Shown here one piece after another: positions 1-8,137 of a stretch of DNA of 64,000 nucleotides. Origin of the DNA: Halomonas chromatireducens (lineage in GTDB: Bacteria; Pseudomonadota; Gammaproteobacteria; Pseudomonadales; Halomonadaceae); the NCBI RefSeq assembly GCF_001545155.1, contig NZ_CP014226.1:2139466-2203465 (forward strand), in the 5' to 3' direction. Position 1 is the first letter of the stretch. Each line of letters starts with the position of its first letter. Position numbers and translations under genes: made by a program. The notes under the pieces are model-generated. The model was given only the letters and a program-made list of their open reading frames with translations, had not been told where the DNA came from and did not search any database.

Positions 1-354
1 CTGCTGAAGTTCGTGCAGATCGAAATGCCAGCTCTCGGGAAGTCGGAAGGCAATGGTCTGGCGGGATACCACCAGCACCCGCTCTGCCTCTTCGCCCAGC
101 GACTGTCGCAAGCAATGCAGGGCATGGCGCAGGTTGGTGCGCCCTGAAGAGAGGCCCTGGTCGGGCCACAGCAACTCGGCCAGGCTGGCCCGGTTGACGG
201 GTTGCTGGTGCAGCAGCAGATAGACCAGTAGCGCCTTGACCTTGTCGTAACTGAACTGAGTCAGGACGTCATCGCCCAGTGTCAGTGAAAACTGTCCAAA
301 CAGCGCTAGCTGATCCCATTCGTTATTATGAACGTCTTGTGGAGCGTCCTGCAT
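1..354 (-). CDS. SARP/BTAD-type transcriptional regulator, N-terminal part only
   Basis: A reading frame opens at an ATG (complement of 352-354) and runs off the window edge with no stop, giving 118 residues. Residues about 15-95 resemble the winged-helix OmpR-like DNA-binding domain of SARP/AfsR-type regulators: a LFGxFSLTLG strand, then KVKALLVYLLLHQQ, then ELLWPDQ and GRTNLRHALHCLRQ, which are the usual helix signatures before a BTAD domain. Proteins of this family activate or repress neighbouring genes as DNA-bound oligomers, often with a C-terminal TPR/BTAD or ATPase part, which would lie outside the window. The target genes cannot be told from here. The family call is fairly secure; the role is unknown. 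Confidence 0.6.
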   Translation of the reverse strand, partial: MQDAPQDVHNNEWDQLALFGQFSLTLGDDVLTQFSYDKVKALLVYLLLHQQPVNRASLAELLWPDQGLSSGRTNLRHALHCLRQSLGEEAERVLVVSRQTIAFRLPESWHFDLHELQQ

Positions 355-386
355 GTTGGGAACCCTGCATGGCGAAAGCGGTGGCC

Positions 387-1559
387 TCAGCCCGGCACAC
401 CACTATGAAAACGAAACGCCTTGTCCGGCGTGACTATCAGCTCTGCTTCGCGTTCGGCGAAAAAGGCAACCCGGTCGTCGATGGGTCCTGGAGCGAGATG
501 CCGCGCCAACATTAGATAATCCTCGTAATGACGACCTTCCGACTTAACCAGAGTGCGGTAGAACTTGGCAAGCTCGAGGTCCAGGTGCGGAATCAGTCGA
601 GCAAACCGTTCACAGCTGCGTGCCTCGATAAAGGCACCAATAATCAGAATATCGACCAGCCTCGCTGGTTCTTGAGCGTCAATGTGCTGGCGTAGCCCTT
701 CCGCATAGCGGGAAGCGCTGAGATGCCGATAGACGATACCCCGACTCTCCATCAGTTTCACTACCTGCTCGAAGTGCAGCAGCTCCTCCCGGGCAAGCTG
801 CGACATCTTGGTCAGCAGCAACGGTTCGTTGACGTAACGATAGAGAAGACTCATTGCCGTCGAGGCTGCCTTCTTTTCACACTGTGCATGATCGATCAAC
901 AGCAGCTCGGGATTCTCGAGCGCCCAGGCGATCCAGCCATCGGGTGTCGCGCAGTTGAGGAAATCCAGCAGGTCCGGTGGCAACAGTGACTCGTCACTTG
1001 GCACTTCCGCTATCTCGGGCATGGTTTCGGGCATAGTCCTGGGCATAGTCCTGGGTACAGTCTCGGCAAGAGTCTCGGGCATGGCATGAACTGGGGTGTG
1101 ACGCAGTCGATAGCTCGGTGGTGCATCGCTAGTTTCCAGAGTGCGGCGTTCGGCGGCCTCATTCAGCGCCTGGCTGAGCCGTGCATGTAGTTCAGCAACA
1201 TCCAGGCCGAGGGCCGCTTCACTCGGCTCCAGCCCATAGCGTCGCAGTGCCTGGATGCGGGTGCGCCCCACCCGCAGCAGTTCCACCGCTCGCGAGAGCG
1301 CCGGCTGCTCGGGCCTGAAGCGGATCCGGTATCGCCGCAGCTGCGCTTCGAGGCAATCGGCATCGATCACCTTCAGGAAGCGACCGGCCACGCTCTCTCG
1401 CAGGGCATCCAGCTCGGCCATGCGTGCTGCACGCTGGTCACCGGAAAGGCCAAACCACTCGAGGATCTCGTCATCGCCGCGCTGGCAGCCCCGACAGACC
1501 GGATCGCCAAGCGTGGTGGAACAGAGCCCTACACAGGGCGATGTGATGCTGCCAGCCAT
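387..1559 (-). CDS. miaE: DUF1289 - MiaE fusion, tRNA 2-methylthio-N6-isopentenyladenosine hydroxylase
   Basis: This 390-residue protein has two parts. Residues 1-60 are a DUF1289 domain with the cysteine pattern SPCVGLCS...CRGCQRG, thought to bind metal or an Fe-S centre. Residues about 190-390 match MiaE, the diiron enzyme that hydroxylates ms2i6A37 in tRNA; carboxylate/histidine ligand candidates are CEKKAAS, REELLHFEQV, EARSCERF and SEGRHYEDY. MiaE alone is about 200-250 residues, so the N-terminal half is extra. The linker near residues 162-182 is low complexity (repeated MPET/VPRT/MPRT units), encoded by an imperfect 12-bp repeat at about 1018-1083. The MiaE assignment is strong; the role of DUF1289 in the fusion is unknown. 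Confidence 0.85.
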   Translation of the reverse strand: MAGSITSPCVGLCSTTLGDPVCRGCQRGDDEILEWFGLSGDQRAARMAELDALRESVAGRFLKVIDADCLEAQLRRYRIRFRPEQPALSRAVELLRVGRTRIQALRRYGLEPSEAALGLDVAELHARLSQALNEAAERRTLETSDAPPSYRLRHTPVHAMPETLAETVPRTMPRTMPETMPEIAEVPSDESLLPPDLLDFLNCATPDGWIAWALENPELLLIDHAQCEKKAASTAMSLLYRYVNEPLLLTKMSQLAREELLHFEQVVKLMESRGIVYRHLSASRYAEGLRQHIDAQEPARLVDILIIGAFIEARSCERFARLIPHLDLELAKFYRTLVKSEGRHYEDYLMLARHLAPGPIDDRVAFFAEREAELIVTPDKAFRFHSGVPG

Positions 1560-1716
1560 GGCGCTTCCACCTTGGTCTGTACCCGTATTTATTCGCTGCC
1601 ATGGTAACGCGCTCGCGTGCGACAGGCACCTGTCGACGACACTTCATGCTACCTAATTTGTAGCTGCACGAACATTGCGCCGACCAAAGTTCAAGGCGGC
1701 CGCCAAGGGGGTCGCC

Positions 1717-1745
1717 TTAACATTGTCGACAGTTTGGCGTAGAAT
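1717..1745 (+). promoter_or_regulatory. Candidate sigma-70 promoter of acnB
   Basis: TTAACA (1717-1722) and TAGAAT (1740-1745) are separated by exactly 17 bases and lie about 105 bases before the acnB start. This leaves a leader of roughly 100 nt. The rest of the 1560-1851 gap holds nothing else I recognise. Pattern-based only. Confidence 0.45.
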
Positions 1746-1851
1746 CGCCGCACCCAGTGACCCGGTTGTTTCACTAGCCAGAGCCGTCATTTCGCCGCTG
1801 CTGATCGTGCATCGGCTTGCTTTGGCCACCACTATAGAAGAGGGCCCCAAC

Positions 1852-4455
1852 GTGCTTGAAGCCTATCGCCAACATGTCGAGGAACGCGCCGCCGAGGGCG
1901 TCCCACCGAAGCCTCTCAACGCCGAGCAAGTCGCCGCCCTGGTCGAACTGCTGAAGAGCCCGCCCGCCGGCGAAGAGGAGTTCGTGCTCGATCTGCTGAC
2001 CAACCGCGTTCCCCCGGGCGTGGACGAGGCAGCCTACGTCAAGGCCGGCTTCCTGACCGCCATCGCCAAGGGCGAGGCCAGCTCTCCGCTGATCGACAAG
2101 GTGCATGCCGTCAAGCTGCTGGGAACCATGCAGGGTGGCTATAACATCGTCTCCCTCGTGGAATTGCTCGACGACGCCGAACTGGCCAAGGAAACCGGCG
2201 AACAGCTCAAGCACACCCTGCTGATGTTCGACGCCTTCCACGACGTGGAAGAGCGTGCCCGCGCCGGCAATGCCGTGGCCAAGGACGTCATGCAGTCCTG
2301 GGCCGAGGCCGAGTGGTTCCTCTCCAAGCCCGCCCCGGCCGAGAAGATCACCCTGACCGTGTTCAAGGTGCCCGGCGAGACCAACACCGACGACCTCTCC
2401 CCCGCTCCGGACGCCTGGTCGCGCCCCGACATTCCGCTGCATGCCAATGCCATGCTCAAGAACGAGCGCGAAGGGATCAAGCCCGAAGTGCCCGGCACTA
2501 CCGGTCCGCTGCAGCAGATCGAGGAAGTGAAGGCCAAGGGTTTCCCGGTCGCCTACGTGGGCGACGTGGTGGGAACCGGCTCATCGCGCAAGTCCGCCAC
2601 CAACTCGGTGCTGTGGTTCTTCGGCGACGATATTCCCAATGTGCCCAACAAGCGGGCCGGCGGCTTCTGCTTCGGCGGCAAGATCGCCCCGATCTTCTTC
2701 AACACCATGGAAGATTCCGGCGCCCTGCCCATCGAGATGGACGTTGCCAACATGGAAATGGGCGACGTCATCGACGTCTACCCCTATGAAGGCAAGGTGT
2801 GCAAGCACGGCACTGACGAGCTCGTCACCACCTTCGAACTCAAGACCCAGCTGATCCTCGACGAAGTGCGTGCCGGTGGCCGCATTCCGCTGATCATCGG
2901 CCGTGGCCTGACCGGCAAGGCGCGCGAGTCGCTGGGCCTGGCTCCCTCCGATGTCTTCCGCCTGCCCGAGCAGCCCGTCGACACCGGCAAGGGGTTTACC
3001 CTGGCCCAGAAGATGGTCGGCAAGGCCTGCGGCATGGACGGCGTCCGCCCGGGTATGTACTGCGAGCCGAAGATGACCACCGTGGGCTCCCAGGACACCA
3101 CCGGCCCGATGACGCGCGACGAGCTCAAGGACCTGGCCTGCCTGGGCTTCCAGGCCGACCTGGTGATGCAGTCCTTTTGCCACACCGCCGCCTATCCCAA
3201 GCCGGTGGACGTGGATACCCACCACACCCTGCCTGACTTCATCATGAACCGTGGCGGCGTCTCGCTGCGTCCCGGCGACGGCATCATCCACAGCTGGCTG
3301 AACCGCATGCTGCTGCCCGACACCGTGGGCACCGGCGGCGATTCCCACACCCGCTTCCCGATGGGCATCTCCTTCCCGGCGGGCTCCGGCCTGGTGGCCT
3401 TCGCCGCCGCCACCGGCGTGATGCCGCTGGACATGCCGGAATCGGTGCTGGTTCGCTTCAAGGGCAAGCGGCAGCCCGGCGTCACCCTACGTGACCTGGT
3501 CCACGCCATTCCCTACTACGGGATCAAGAATGGCCTGCTGACCGTGGCCAAGGCCGGCAAGAAGAACGCCTTCTCCGGCCGCGTGCTGGAAATCGAAGGC
3601 CTTGACGACCTCACCGTCGAGCAGGCCTTCGAGCTTTCCGATGCCTCCGCAGAGCGCTCTGCCGCCGGCTGCACCATCACCCTGAGTGAGGAGAGCGTCG
3701 CCGAGTACCTGAAGTCAAACATCACCCTGCTGAAGTGGATGATCAGCAACGGTTATGGCGAAGAACGCACCATCGGCCGCCGCATCGCGGCGATGGAAGA
3801 GTGGCTGGCCAACCCGAGCCTGATGCGCGCCGACAAGGATGCCGAGTACGCCGAGGTCATCGAGATCGATCTGGACGAGATCAAGGAGCCGATCCTCTGT
3901 GCGCCGAACGACCCGGACGATGCCCGCCTGCTTTCCGAAGTGGCCGGCGAGACGATCGACGAAGTGTTCATCGGTTCGTGCATGACTAACATCGGCCACT
4001 TCCGCGCCGCGGGCAAGCTGCTCGAGAAGCAGCCGGCCGGCAGCCTCAAGACCCGCCTGTGGCTGGCACCGCCGACCAAGATGGACCAGCATCAGCTGAC
4101 CGAGGAAGGGTATTACGGAATCTACGGCCGCGCCGGTGCGCGCATGGAAATGCCGGGCTGTTCGCTGTGCATGGGCAACCAGGCCCGGGTTGCCGCCAAG
4201 AGCACCGTGGTTTCCACTTCGACCCGCAACTTCCCCAACCGCCTGGGCGATGGTGCCAACGTCTATCTGGCGTCTGCGGAACTGGCTGCGGTTGCCGCTG
4301 TGGAAGGCCGCCTGCCGACCGTCGAAGAGTACCAGCGTTACATGGGCGAGTTCGACGCCATGGCCGGCGAGATCTATCGTTACATGAACTTCCATGAAAT
4401 CGAGGAGTATCAGAAAGCGGCCTCGAATGTGATTCCCGTAGCTCAGGAAGCCTGA
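1852..4455 (+). CDS. acnB: Aconitate hydratase B
   Basis: Bifunctional aconitase B / 2-methylisocitrate dehydratase, a [4Fe-4S] TCA-cycle enzyme that interconverts citrate and isocitrate in the cytosol. The frame is open upstream of 1852, but the family begins MLEEYRKHVxERAAEG and the matching stretch starts at the GTG at 1852, preceded by a purine-rich GAAGAGGG, so that start was chosen (867 residues, the normal length). The HEAT-like N-terminal domain is at residues 1-160, and the swivel domain ([22 protein letters not shown]) follows. Cluster cysteines lie in SCMTN (about residue 708) and GCSLCMGNQ (about 768-776). It appears monocistronic: a rho-independent terminator lies 90 bases downstream. 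Confidence 0.97.
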   Translation: MLEAYRQHVEERAAEGVPPKPLNAEQVAALVELLKSPPAGEEEFVLDLLTNRVPPGVDEAAYVKAGFLTAIAKGEASSPLIDKVHAVKLLGTMQGGYNIVSLVELLDDAELAKETGEQLKHTLLMFDAFHDVEERARAGNAVAKDVMQSWAEAEWFLSKPAPAEKITLTVFKVPGETNTDDLSPAPDAWSRPDIPLHANAMLKNEREGIKPEVPGTTGPLQQIEEVKAKGFPVAYVGDVVGTGSSRKSATNSVLWFFGDDIPNVPNKRAGGFCFGGKIAPIFFNTMEDSGALPIEMDVANMEMGDVIDVYPYEGKVCKHGTDELVTTFELKTQLILDEVRAGGRIPLIIGRGLTGKARESLGLAPSDVFRLPEQPVDTGKGFTLAQKMVGKACGMDGVRPGMYCEPKMTTVGSQDTTGPMTRDELKDLACLGFQADLVMQSFCHTAAYPKPVDVDTHHTLPDFIMNRGGVSLRPGDGIIHSWLNRMLLPDTVGTGGDSHTRFPMGISFPAGSGLVAFAAATGVMPLDMPESVLVRFKGKRQPGVTLRDLVHAIPYYGIKNGLLTVAKAGKKNAFSGRVLEIEGLDDLTVEQAFELSDASAERSAAGCTITLSEESVAEYLKSNITLLKWMISNGYGEERTIGRRIAAMEEWLANPSLMRADKDAEYAEVIEIDLDEIKEPILCAPNDPDDARLLSEVAGETIDEVFIGSCMTNIGHFRAAGKLLEKQPAGSLKTRLWLAPPTKMDQHQLTEEGYYGIYGRAGARMEMPGCSLCMGNQARVAAKSTVVSTSTRNFPNRLGDGANVYLASAELAAVAAVEGRLPTVEEYQRYMGEFDAMAGEIYRYMNFHEIEEYQKAASNVIPVAQEA

Positions 4456-4543
4456 TAAACTACGACCCCGGAAGCATTATTTCGACTCCGATGCTCGCAA
4501 CATCGATGGCCCCACCCAAGGGTGAAGGCCGGAGCCGATGACC

Positions 4544-4571
4544 AAAGCGCCCCTTATTGGGGCGCTTTTTT
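4544..4571 (+). terminator. Rho-independent terminator after acnB
   Basis: GCGCCCC (4547-4553), loop TTATT, GGGGCGC (4559-4565), then six T. A-rich flank on the 5' side makes it potentially bidirectional. It follows acnB by about 90 bases. Confidence 0.85.
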
Positions 4572-4801
4572 ATGCGTGTTCGTTCGAGACATGCCAAAGG
4601 CAACGACTGCAAACTTTCGTAACGCAAGTCAGCTTGTGACGGCAAGACTCCGAGACTAGGTTAAAGATGTGATAGCAAGTCATAGCTCTGTGATTGGGTA
4701 ACGTTCTGCACTGCCTGAACGCATCCGTATTGATGAGCAAATGGCTTCACAACGAAAAAAAGCCAAGGATATCAAGGCAAAGGGACATCAAGGAGAAACA
4801 A
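4572..4801. other. Intergenic region upstream of the outer-membrane protein gene
   Basis: No gene seen. The stretch becomes AT-richer towards 4740-4800 and ends with an AAGGAGA ribosome-binding site just before the next ATG. TTGTGA and TAGGTT, 17 bases apart near 4634-4662, could be a weak promoter; this is a guess. Confidence 0.3.
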
Positions 4802-5404
4802 ATGTCGAAAAAACAACTCCTGACTGCTTCGCTCGCCTCTACCGCTCTGCTTGCCGCCAACGCCGCACTCGCCACCCCCCCGCATCAACCGTATGCCTAT
4901 CTCGGCCTGGGCACCGGCTTCAGCTCACTGGAAAACGACCGTGACGAGGTCGACAACTTCATCGAAAGCGGAGGTCGCAACTTCAGCATCGACGATGACG
5001 GCAACGTCTGGAAGGGCTTCGCCGGCTATCAGATCAATCGCTTCCTGGCGGCGGAAGTCTTCTATGCTGACCTCGGCAGGGTGCGACTGCGCGGCCAGGA
5101 CGGCGCCAGTACCGATCTGGAGTCCACCGCCTACGGTGCCAACCTGGTCGGCCAGTTCCCGGTGACGCCCTGGTTCAGCCCTTATGCCAAGGTTGGAGTC
5201 GCCAACTGGGAAACGACTGTCGAGGGCAATCTTGGCGATGCCAGCCTCGAGCTGCAGGACAATGACGGCTTCGACCCGGTCTACGGGGTCGGCGCTCAGT
5301 TCAACTTCAACCCGGTCATGCTACGGGCCGAGTACGAGCGCTACGACTTCGATAGCGACTACACTATCGACACCTTCACCGCCTCGGTGGGTTTCAGCTT
5401 CTAG
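4802..5404 (+). CDS. Outer-membrane beta-barrel protein (OmpA-like/OmpW-like porin family)
   Basis: A 200-residue secreted protein. The ATG at 4802 sits 5 bases after AAGGAGA and opens a classic signal peptide (MSKKQLLTASLASTALLAANAALA, cleavage after residue about 24). The upstream in-frame extension to 4694 has no signal-like features and was rejected. The mature part alternates polar and aromatic residues (YAYLGLGTGFSS, WKGFAGYQINRFLAAEVFYADLG, YAKVGVANWE, VMLRAEYERYDF, FTASVGFSF) and ends in Phe, as an eight-stranded OmpA-type transmembrane barrel does. Function is not specified by sequence; likely a structural or small-solute OMP. It is followed by a strong hairpin. Confidence 0.85.
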   Translation: MSKKQLLTASLASTALLAANAALATPPHQPYAYLGLGTGFSSLENDRDEVDNFIESGGRNFSIDDDGNVWKGFAGYQINRFLAAEVFYADLGRVRLRGQDGASTDLESTAYGANLVGQFPVTPWFSPYAKVGVANWETTVEGNLGDASLELQDNDGFDPVYGVGAQFNFNPVMLRAEYERYDFDSDYTIDTFTASVGFSF

Positions 5405-5429
5405 CGACTCTCTCCCTCTCACCACACAT

Positions 5430-5452
5430 GACGCCGGGCCTCGCCCGGCGTC
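5430..5452 (+). terminator. Hairpin terminator after the OMP gene
   Basis: A perfect 10-bp stem GACGCCGGGC / GCCCGGCGTC with a 3-nt loop, 25 bases after the OMP stop codon. Only a short T-containing tail (GTTGTAT) follows, so efficiency is uncertain. Confidence 0.65.
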
Positions 5453-5554
5453 GTTGTATCTAGATGATAGCTCCGACGAAACGACGACGGAGACATCGCA
5501 GGAACTGTGGCATCATCATGTGATCACTCCATTTCTCCAGGCAAGGAGCCCTGC

Positions 5555-6043
5555 ATGAGCGCCATCATCACGCCAGACATCTGCGACGCCCACCCCGAAG
5601 TGAAGGTACTCGACCCGATCTTCGTCAACTTCGGCGGCCGCGAGGCGTTCTGCGGACCGGTACGCACCGTGAAATGCTTTGAAGACAATTCGCTGGTCAA
5701 GGAAGCGGTTGCCGAAGGCGGTAACGGTGCGGTGCTGGTCGTGGATGCCGGTGGCTCGCATCGCTGCGCCATGCTGGGTGACATGCTGGCCGAGCAGGCG
5801 GTCGACAATGGCTGGTCCGGCGTGGTGATGTACGGCTGCGTACGCGATGTCGACGTACTGGCAGAAACCGACCTGGGGGTGCAGGCCCTCGGCACCCATC
5901 CGCGCAAGAGCGACAAGCGCGGCGAAGGGCAGCGGGACGTACCCGTCACCTTCGCCGGCGTCACCCTCAAGCCCGGCCAGTGGCTGTACGCCGACAACAA
6001 CGGCATCGTCGTCGCCGAAGCGCGTTTGCCGCTGGAGGGGTGA
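5555..6043 (+). CDS. rraA: RraA family protein (RNase E inhibitor / 4-hydroxy-4-methyl-2-oxoglutarate aldolase fold)
   Basis: The 162-residue length equals E. coli RraA (161). The ATG at 5555 follows GCAAGGAG, and the family start ([10 protein letters not shown]) matches. Visible family motifs are [58 protein letters not shown] and [16 protein letters not shown]. In Enterobacteria RraA binds RNase E and slows mRNA decay; many homologues instead have metal-dependent HMG aldolase/oxaloacetate decarboxylase activity through the conserved G-x-R-D region. Sequence alone does not separate these roles, so the gene symbol means family. It is transcribed alone between a terminator and a repeat. Confidence 0.9.
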   Translation: MSAIITPDICDAHPEVKVLDPIFVNFGGREAFCGPVRTVKCFEDNSLVKEAVAEGGNGAVLVVDAGGSHRCAMLGDMLAEQAVDNGWSGVVMYGCVRDVDVLAETDLGVQALGTHPRKSDKRGEGQRDVPVTFAGVTLKPGQWLYADNNGIVVAEARLPLEG

Positions 6044-6074
6044 GGCTGCACCTACAACGCAGGGTTTGGGGTTC

Positions 6075-6146
6075 TGTTGGAGCGCTCGGTTCGGCGCTCC
6101 GAGTCCCCATCGCGACTGGCGCCGGTAGGCGCCTTGGCGGAGGCTG
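6075..6146. repeat. REP-like GC-rich interspersed repeat (type B, single copy)
   Basis: TGTTGGAGCGCTCGG...GCGACTGGCGCC, followed by GGCGCCTTGGCGGAGGC, matches the reverse complement of the unit found three times at 26416-26744 and again at 50990-51412. It fills most of the 190-base gap between rraA and the GDPD gene. Confidence 0.75.
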
Positions 6147-6235
6147 CAACGCCAGCGATTATCGCTACCATCGCTCTTGCCTTCTCCACTTCTTCAATGC
6201 CACTCTAACATCATGAATCCCAACGACTCGCAATC

Positions 6236-8119
6236 GTGCTGACTCCCTCATCGCTGGCAATAGACGTGCTGCGCAGCCTGCGAGAGCATCTGCGCCCTCT
6301 GGTGGCGTACCACCTGTTCTTCACCCTGCTCGCTTCGAGCCTGCTGCTGCCGTCCGCTGCATGGGCCTTGACCAGCCTGTTGGGCCGTATCAGCCAACCG
6401 GTGATCACCAACGCCGAGCTGATGGGCTTGCTGCTCACGCCTGCCGGGTTGCTCTGGGCACTGGCGGCGATTGGCATGGTGTTCGTGGTGCTTTTCCTGC
6501 AGCAGGCGGGGATGATTCTGGTAGCGGTTCGCCGACGCGATAACCACTACCAGCTCGCTTTCATTGCCCTGTGGCAGACCCTGCACCGGGCGCCGGCGCT
6601 GATCGGGCTGGTGGTGGTGCAGGTCGGGGCTCACCTGCTGTTGATGCTGCCTGTAGCACTGCTGCTCGGCTGGCTCTATGACCTGATCGTCGGCGGGATG
6701 GACCCCTATTACGTACTCAGGGTGCGCCCCCCTGCCTACTGGCAATACCTGGCCGCTGCCACACCGCTGGTCTTGGCCTGGGCCTATGTGGCGTCGACTC
6801 TCTATTTCCGCTGGATTCTGGCGCTGCCCATCGTCACCCTGGAGCAGGCCACCCCCCTGGCCGCACTGAAACGCAGCCGCGACCTGACGCGGGGCAGCAA
6901 GGGACGGGTGGCAATGGTGGTACTGGGGCTGCTGCTGGTGATCATTGCCCTTCCCTTCATCGCCACCTGGATCTTCGATCGCATCTTCACCCCCATGCTC
7001 TGGTGGTTGCCTGAGCGAAATGCGGTGCTTATTCCAGCCATGCTGGCCTATCTGACCGGCTATGTGCTGGTGACGTTGGCTATCACCTTCATCGGTATCG
7101 CCGCCAACGCACTGCTGTCCGCCTGCCTCTATCTGCGACTGGCTCACCGCGAGCCCCGGCCTGCCGCACCGCCGCCGGATGCCCACCCTGGCCGCCTGGC
7201 ATGGGGCGTTGAGCTTGGGGTCGTGATCTTCGCCCTGGCCCAGGCCTGGTGGATCGTGAATAGTTTCGAACTGCGCGATGACGTGACCAATATCGCTCAC
7301 CGCGGGAGTTCCATGGCCGCTCCGGAGAACACGCTGGCGGCTGTCGAGCAGGCGATAGTGGACCGTGCCGACTATGTCGAGATCGATGTGAGACTGTCGG
7401 CCGATGGGGAGGTGGTGGTCTATCACGACCGCAGCCTGCAGAGACTTGCCGGCGATCCCCGCAATGTCCGCGATCTGACGCTGGATGAACTGCAGGCTTT
7501 CGATGTGGGCAGTTGGTTTGGTGACGCTTTCGTCGGAGAGCACATCCCTACCTTGGATGAGGCGCTGGAGACAGTGAGAGGGCGCAGCGCCCTGATGATC
7601 GACATGAAGCCCGACCCGGGCGGCGAGCTCGCGCTGGTCGAGGCGGTACTGGAATCGATTCGGCGAGAAGCGATGGCTAGAGAGCAGTGCCTCGACATGC
7701 TCTCGCCGGCACAATCTGCGACCCGCTGCGGGAATCCCGATGTGATAGCCGAAACCCGCGTCGCGGTAATGTCGCCGGGCGTCGTTCAGATGGTCAAGGA
7801 GCGAGAACCCGAGCTGCGCGTTACCCTCCTTGCCCAGCTGGTCATGCCGGGCACTCTGGAGCGGCGTGGCTTCGATGCGCTGGGCCTGCGGCATAACCGC
7901 ATTACCGAAAACGAGATACGCCTGGCCCGCGAGCTGGGCTACGAGGTACATGCCTGGACGGTCAATGACCGGGCCCGCATGTCGCAGCTGATTGACCTCG
8001 GCGTTGACGCCATCATCACGGACTACCCGGACCGCCTTACTGAACTGATGCGGGACCGCCGTGAACTCGGTGATGGCGCCCTGCTGCTGGTCAAGCTGCG
8101 CAACTGGTTGCGGCGATGA
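6236..8119 (+). CDS. Membrane-anchored glycerophosphodiester phosphodiesterase
   Basis: A 627-residue protein with two regions. Residues 1-340 hold about seven hydrophobic segments typical of the GDPD membrane domain (for example residues 20-45, 70-95, 115-150, 160-190, 220-245 and 260-290). Residues about 348-610 form a GDPD catalytic TIM barrel: IAHRGSSMAAPENT, VEIDVRLSADGEVVVYHD, LTLDELQAFDVGSWF, IDMKP and the closing VHAWTVNDRARM...DAIITDYPD. The catalytic His pair (HRG, YHD) and metal ligands (E-N-T, EID) are present. It should hydrolyse glycerophosphodiesters to glycerol-3-phosphate plus an alcohol; the orientation of the active site was not determined. The start is GTG at 6236 (MLTPSS when read as Met) with no strong SD. 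It converges on ggt. Confidence 0.9.
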   Translation: MLTPSSLAIDVLRSLREHLRPLVAYHLFFTLLASSLLLPSAAWALTSLLGRISQPVITNAELMGLLLTPAGLLWALAAIGMVFVVLFLQQAGMILVAVRRRDNHYQLAFIALWQTLHRAPALIGLVVVQVGAHLLLMLPVALLLGWLYDLIVGGMDPYYVLRVRPPAYWQYLAAATPLVLAWAYVASTLYFRWILALPIVTLEQATPLAALKRSRDLTRGSKGRVAMVVLGLLLVIIALPFIATWIFDRIFTPMLWWLPERNAVLIPAMLAYLTGYVLVTLAITFIGIAANALLSACLYLRLAHREPRPAAPPPDAHPGRLAWGVELGVVIFALAQAWWIVNSFELRDDVTNIAHRGSSMAAPENTLAAVEQAIVDRADYVEIDVRLSADGEVVVYHDRSLQRLAGDPRNVRDLTLDELQAFDVGSWFGDAFVGEHIPTLDEALETVRGRSALMIDMKPDPGGELALVEAVLESIRREAMAREQCLDMLSPAQSATRCGNPDVIAETRVAVMSPGVVQMVKEREPELRVTLLAQLVMPGTLERRGFDALGLRHNRITENEIRLARELGYEVHAWTVNDRARMSQLIDLGVDAIITDYPDRLTELMRDRRELGDGALLLVKLRNWLRR

Positions 8120-8137
8120 GCCTCAATCTCCCATGCC

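Noticed and set aside
1675..1851. N-terminal extension of AcnB
   Set aside because: The family starts at MLE(E/A)YR; the extension covers the putative promoter and has no homology.
6248..7951. 567-codon minus-strand frame opposite the GDPD gene
   Set aside because: Low-complexity Gln/His/Arg-rich translation with no family resemblance; the plus strand holds clear GDPD motifs.
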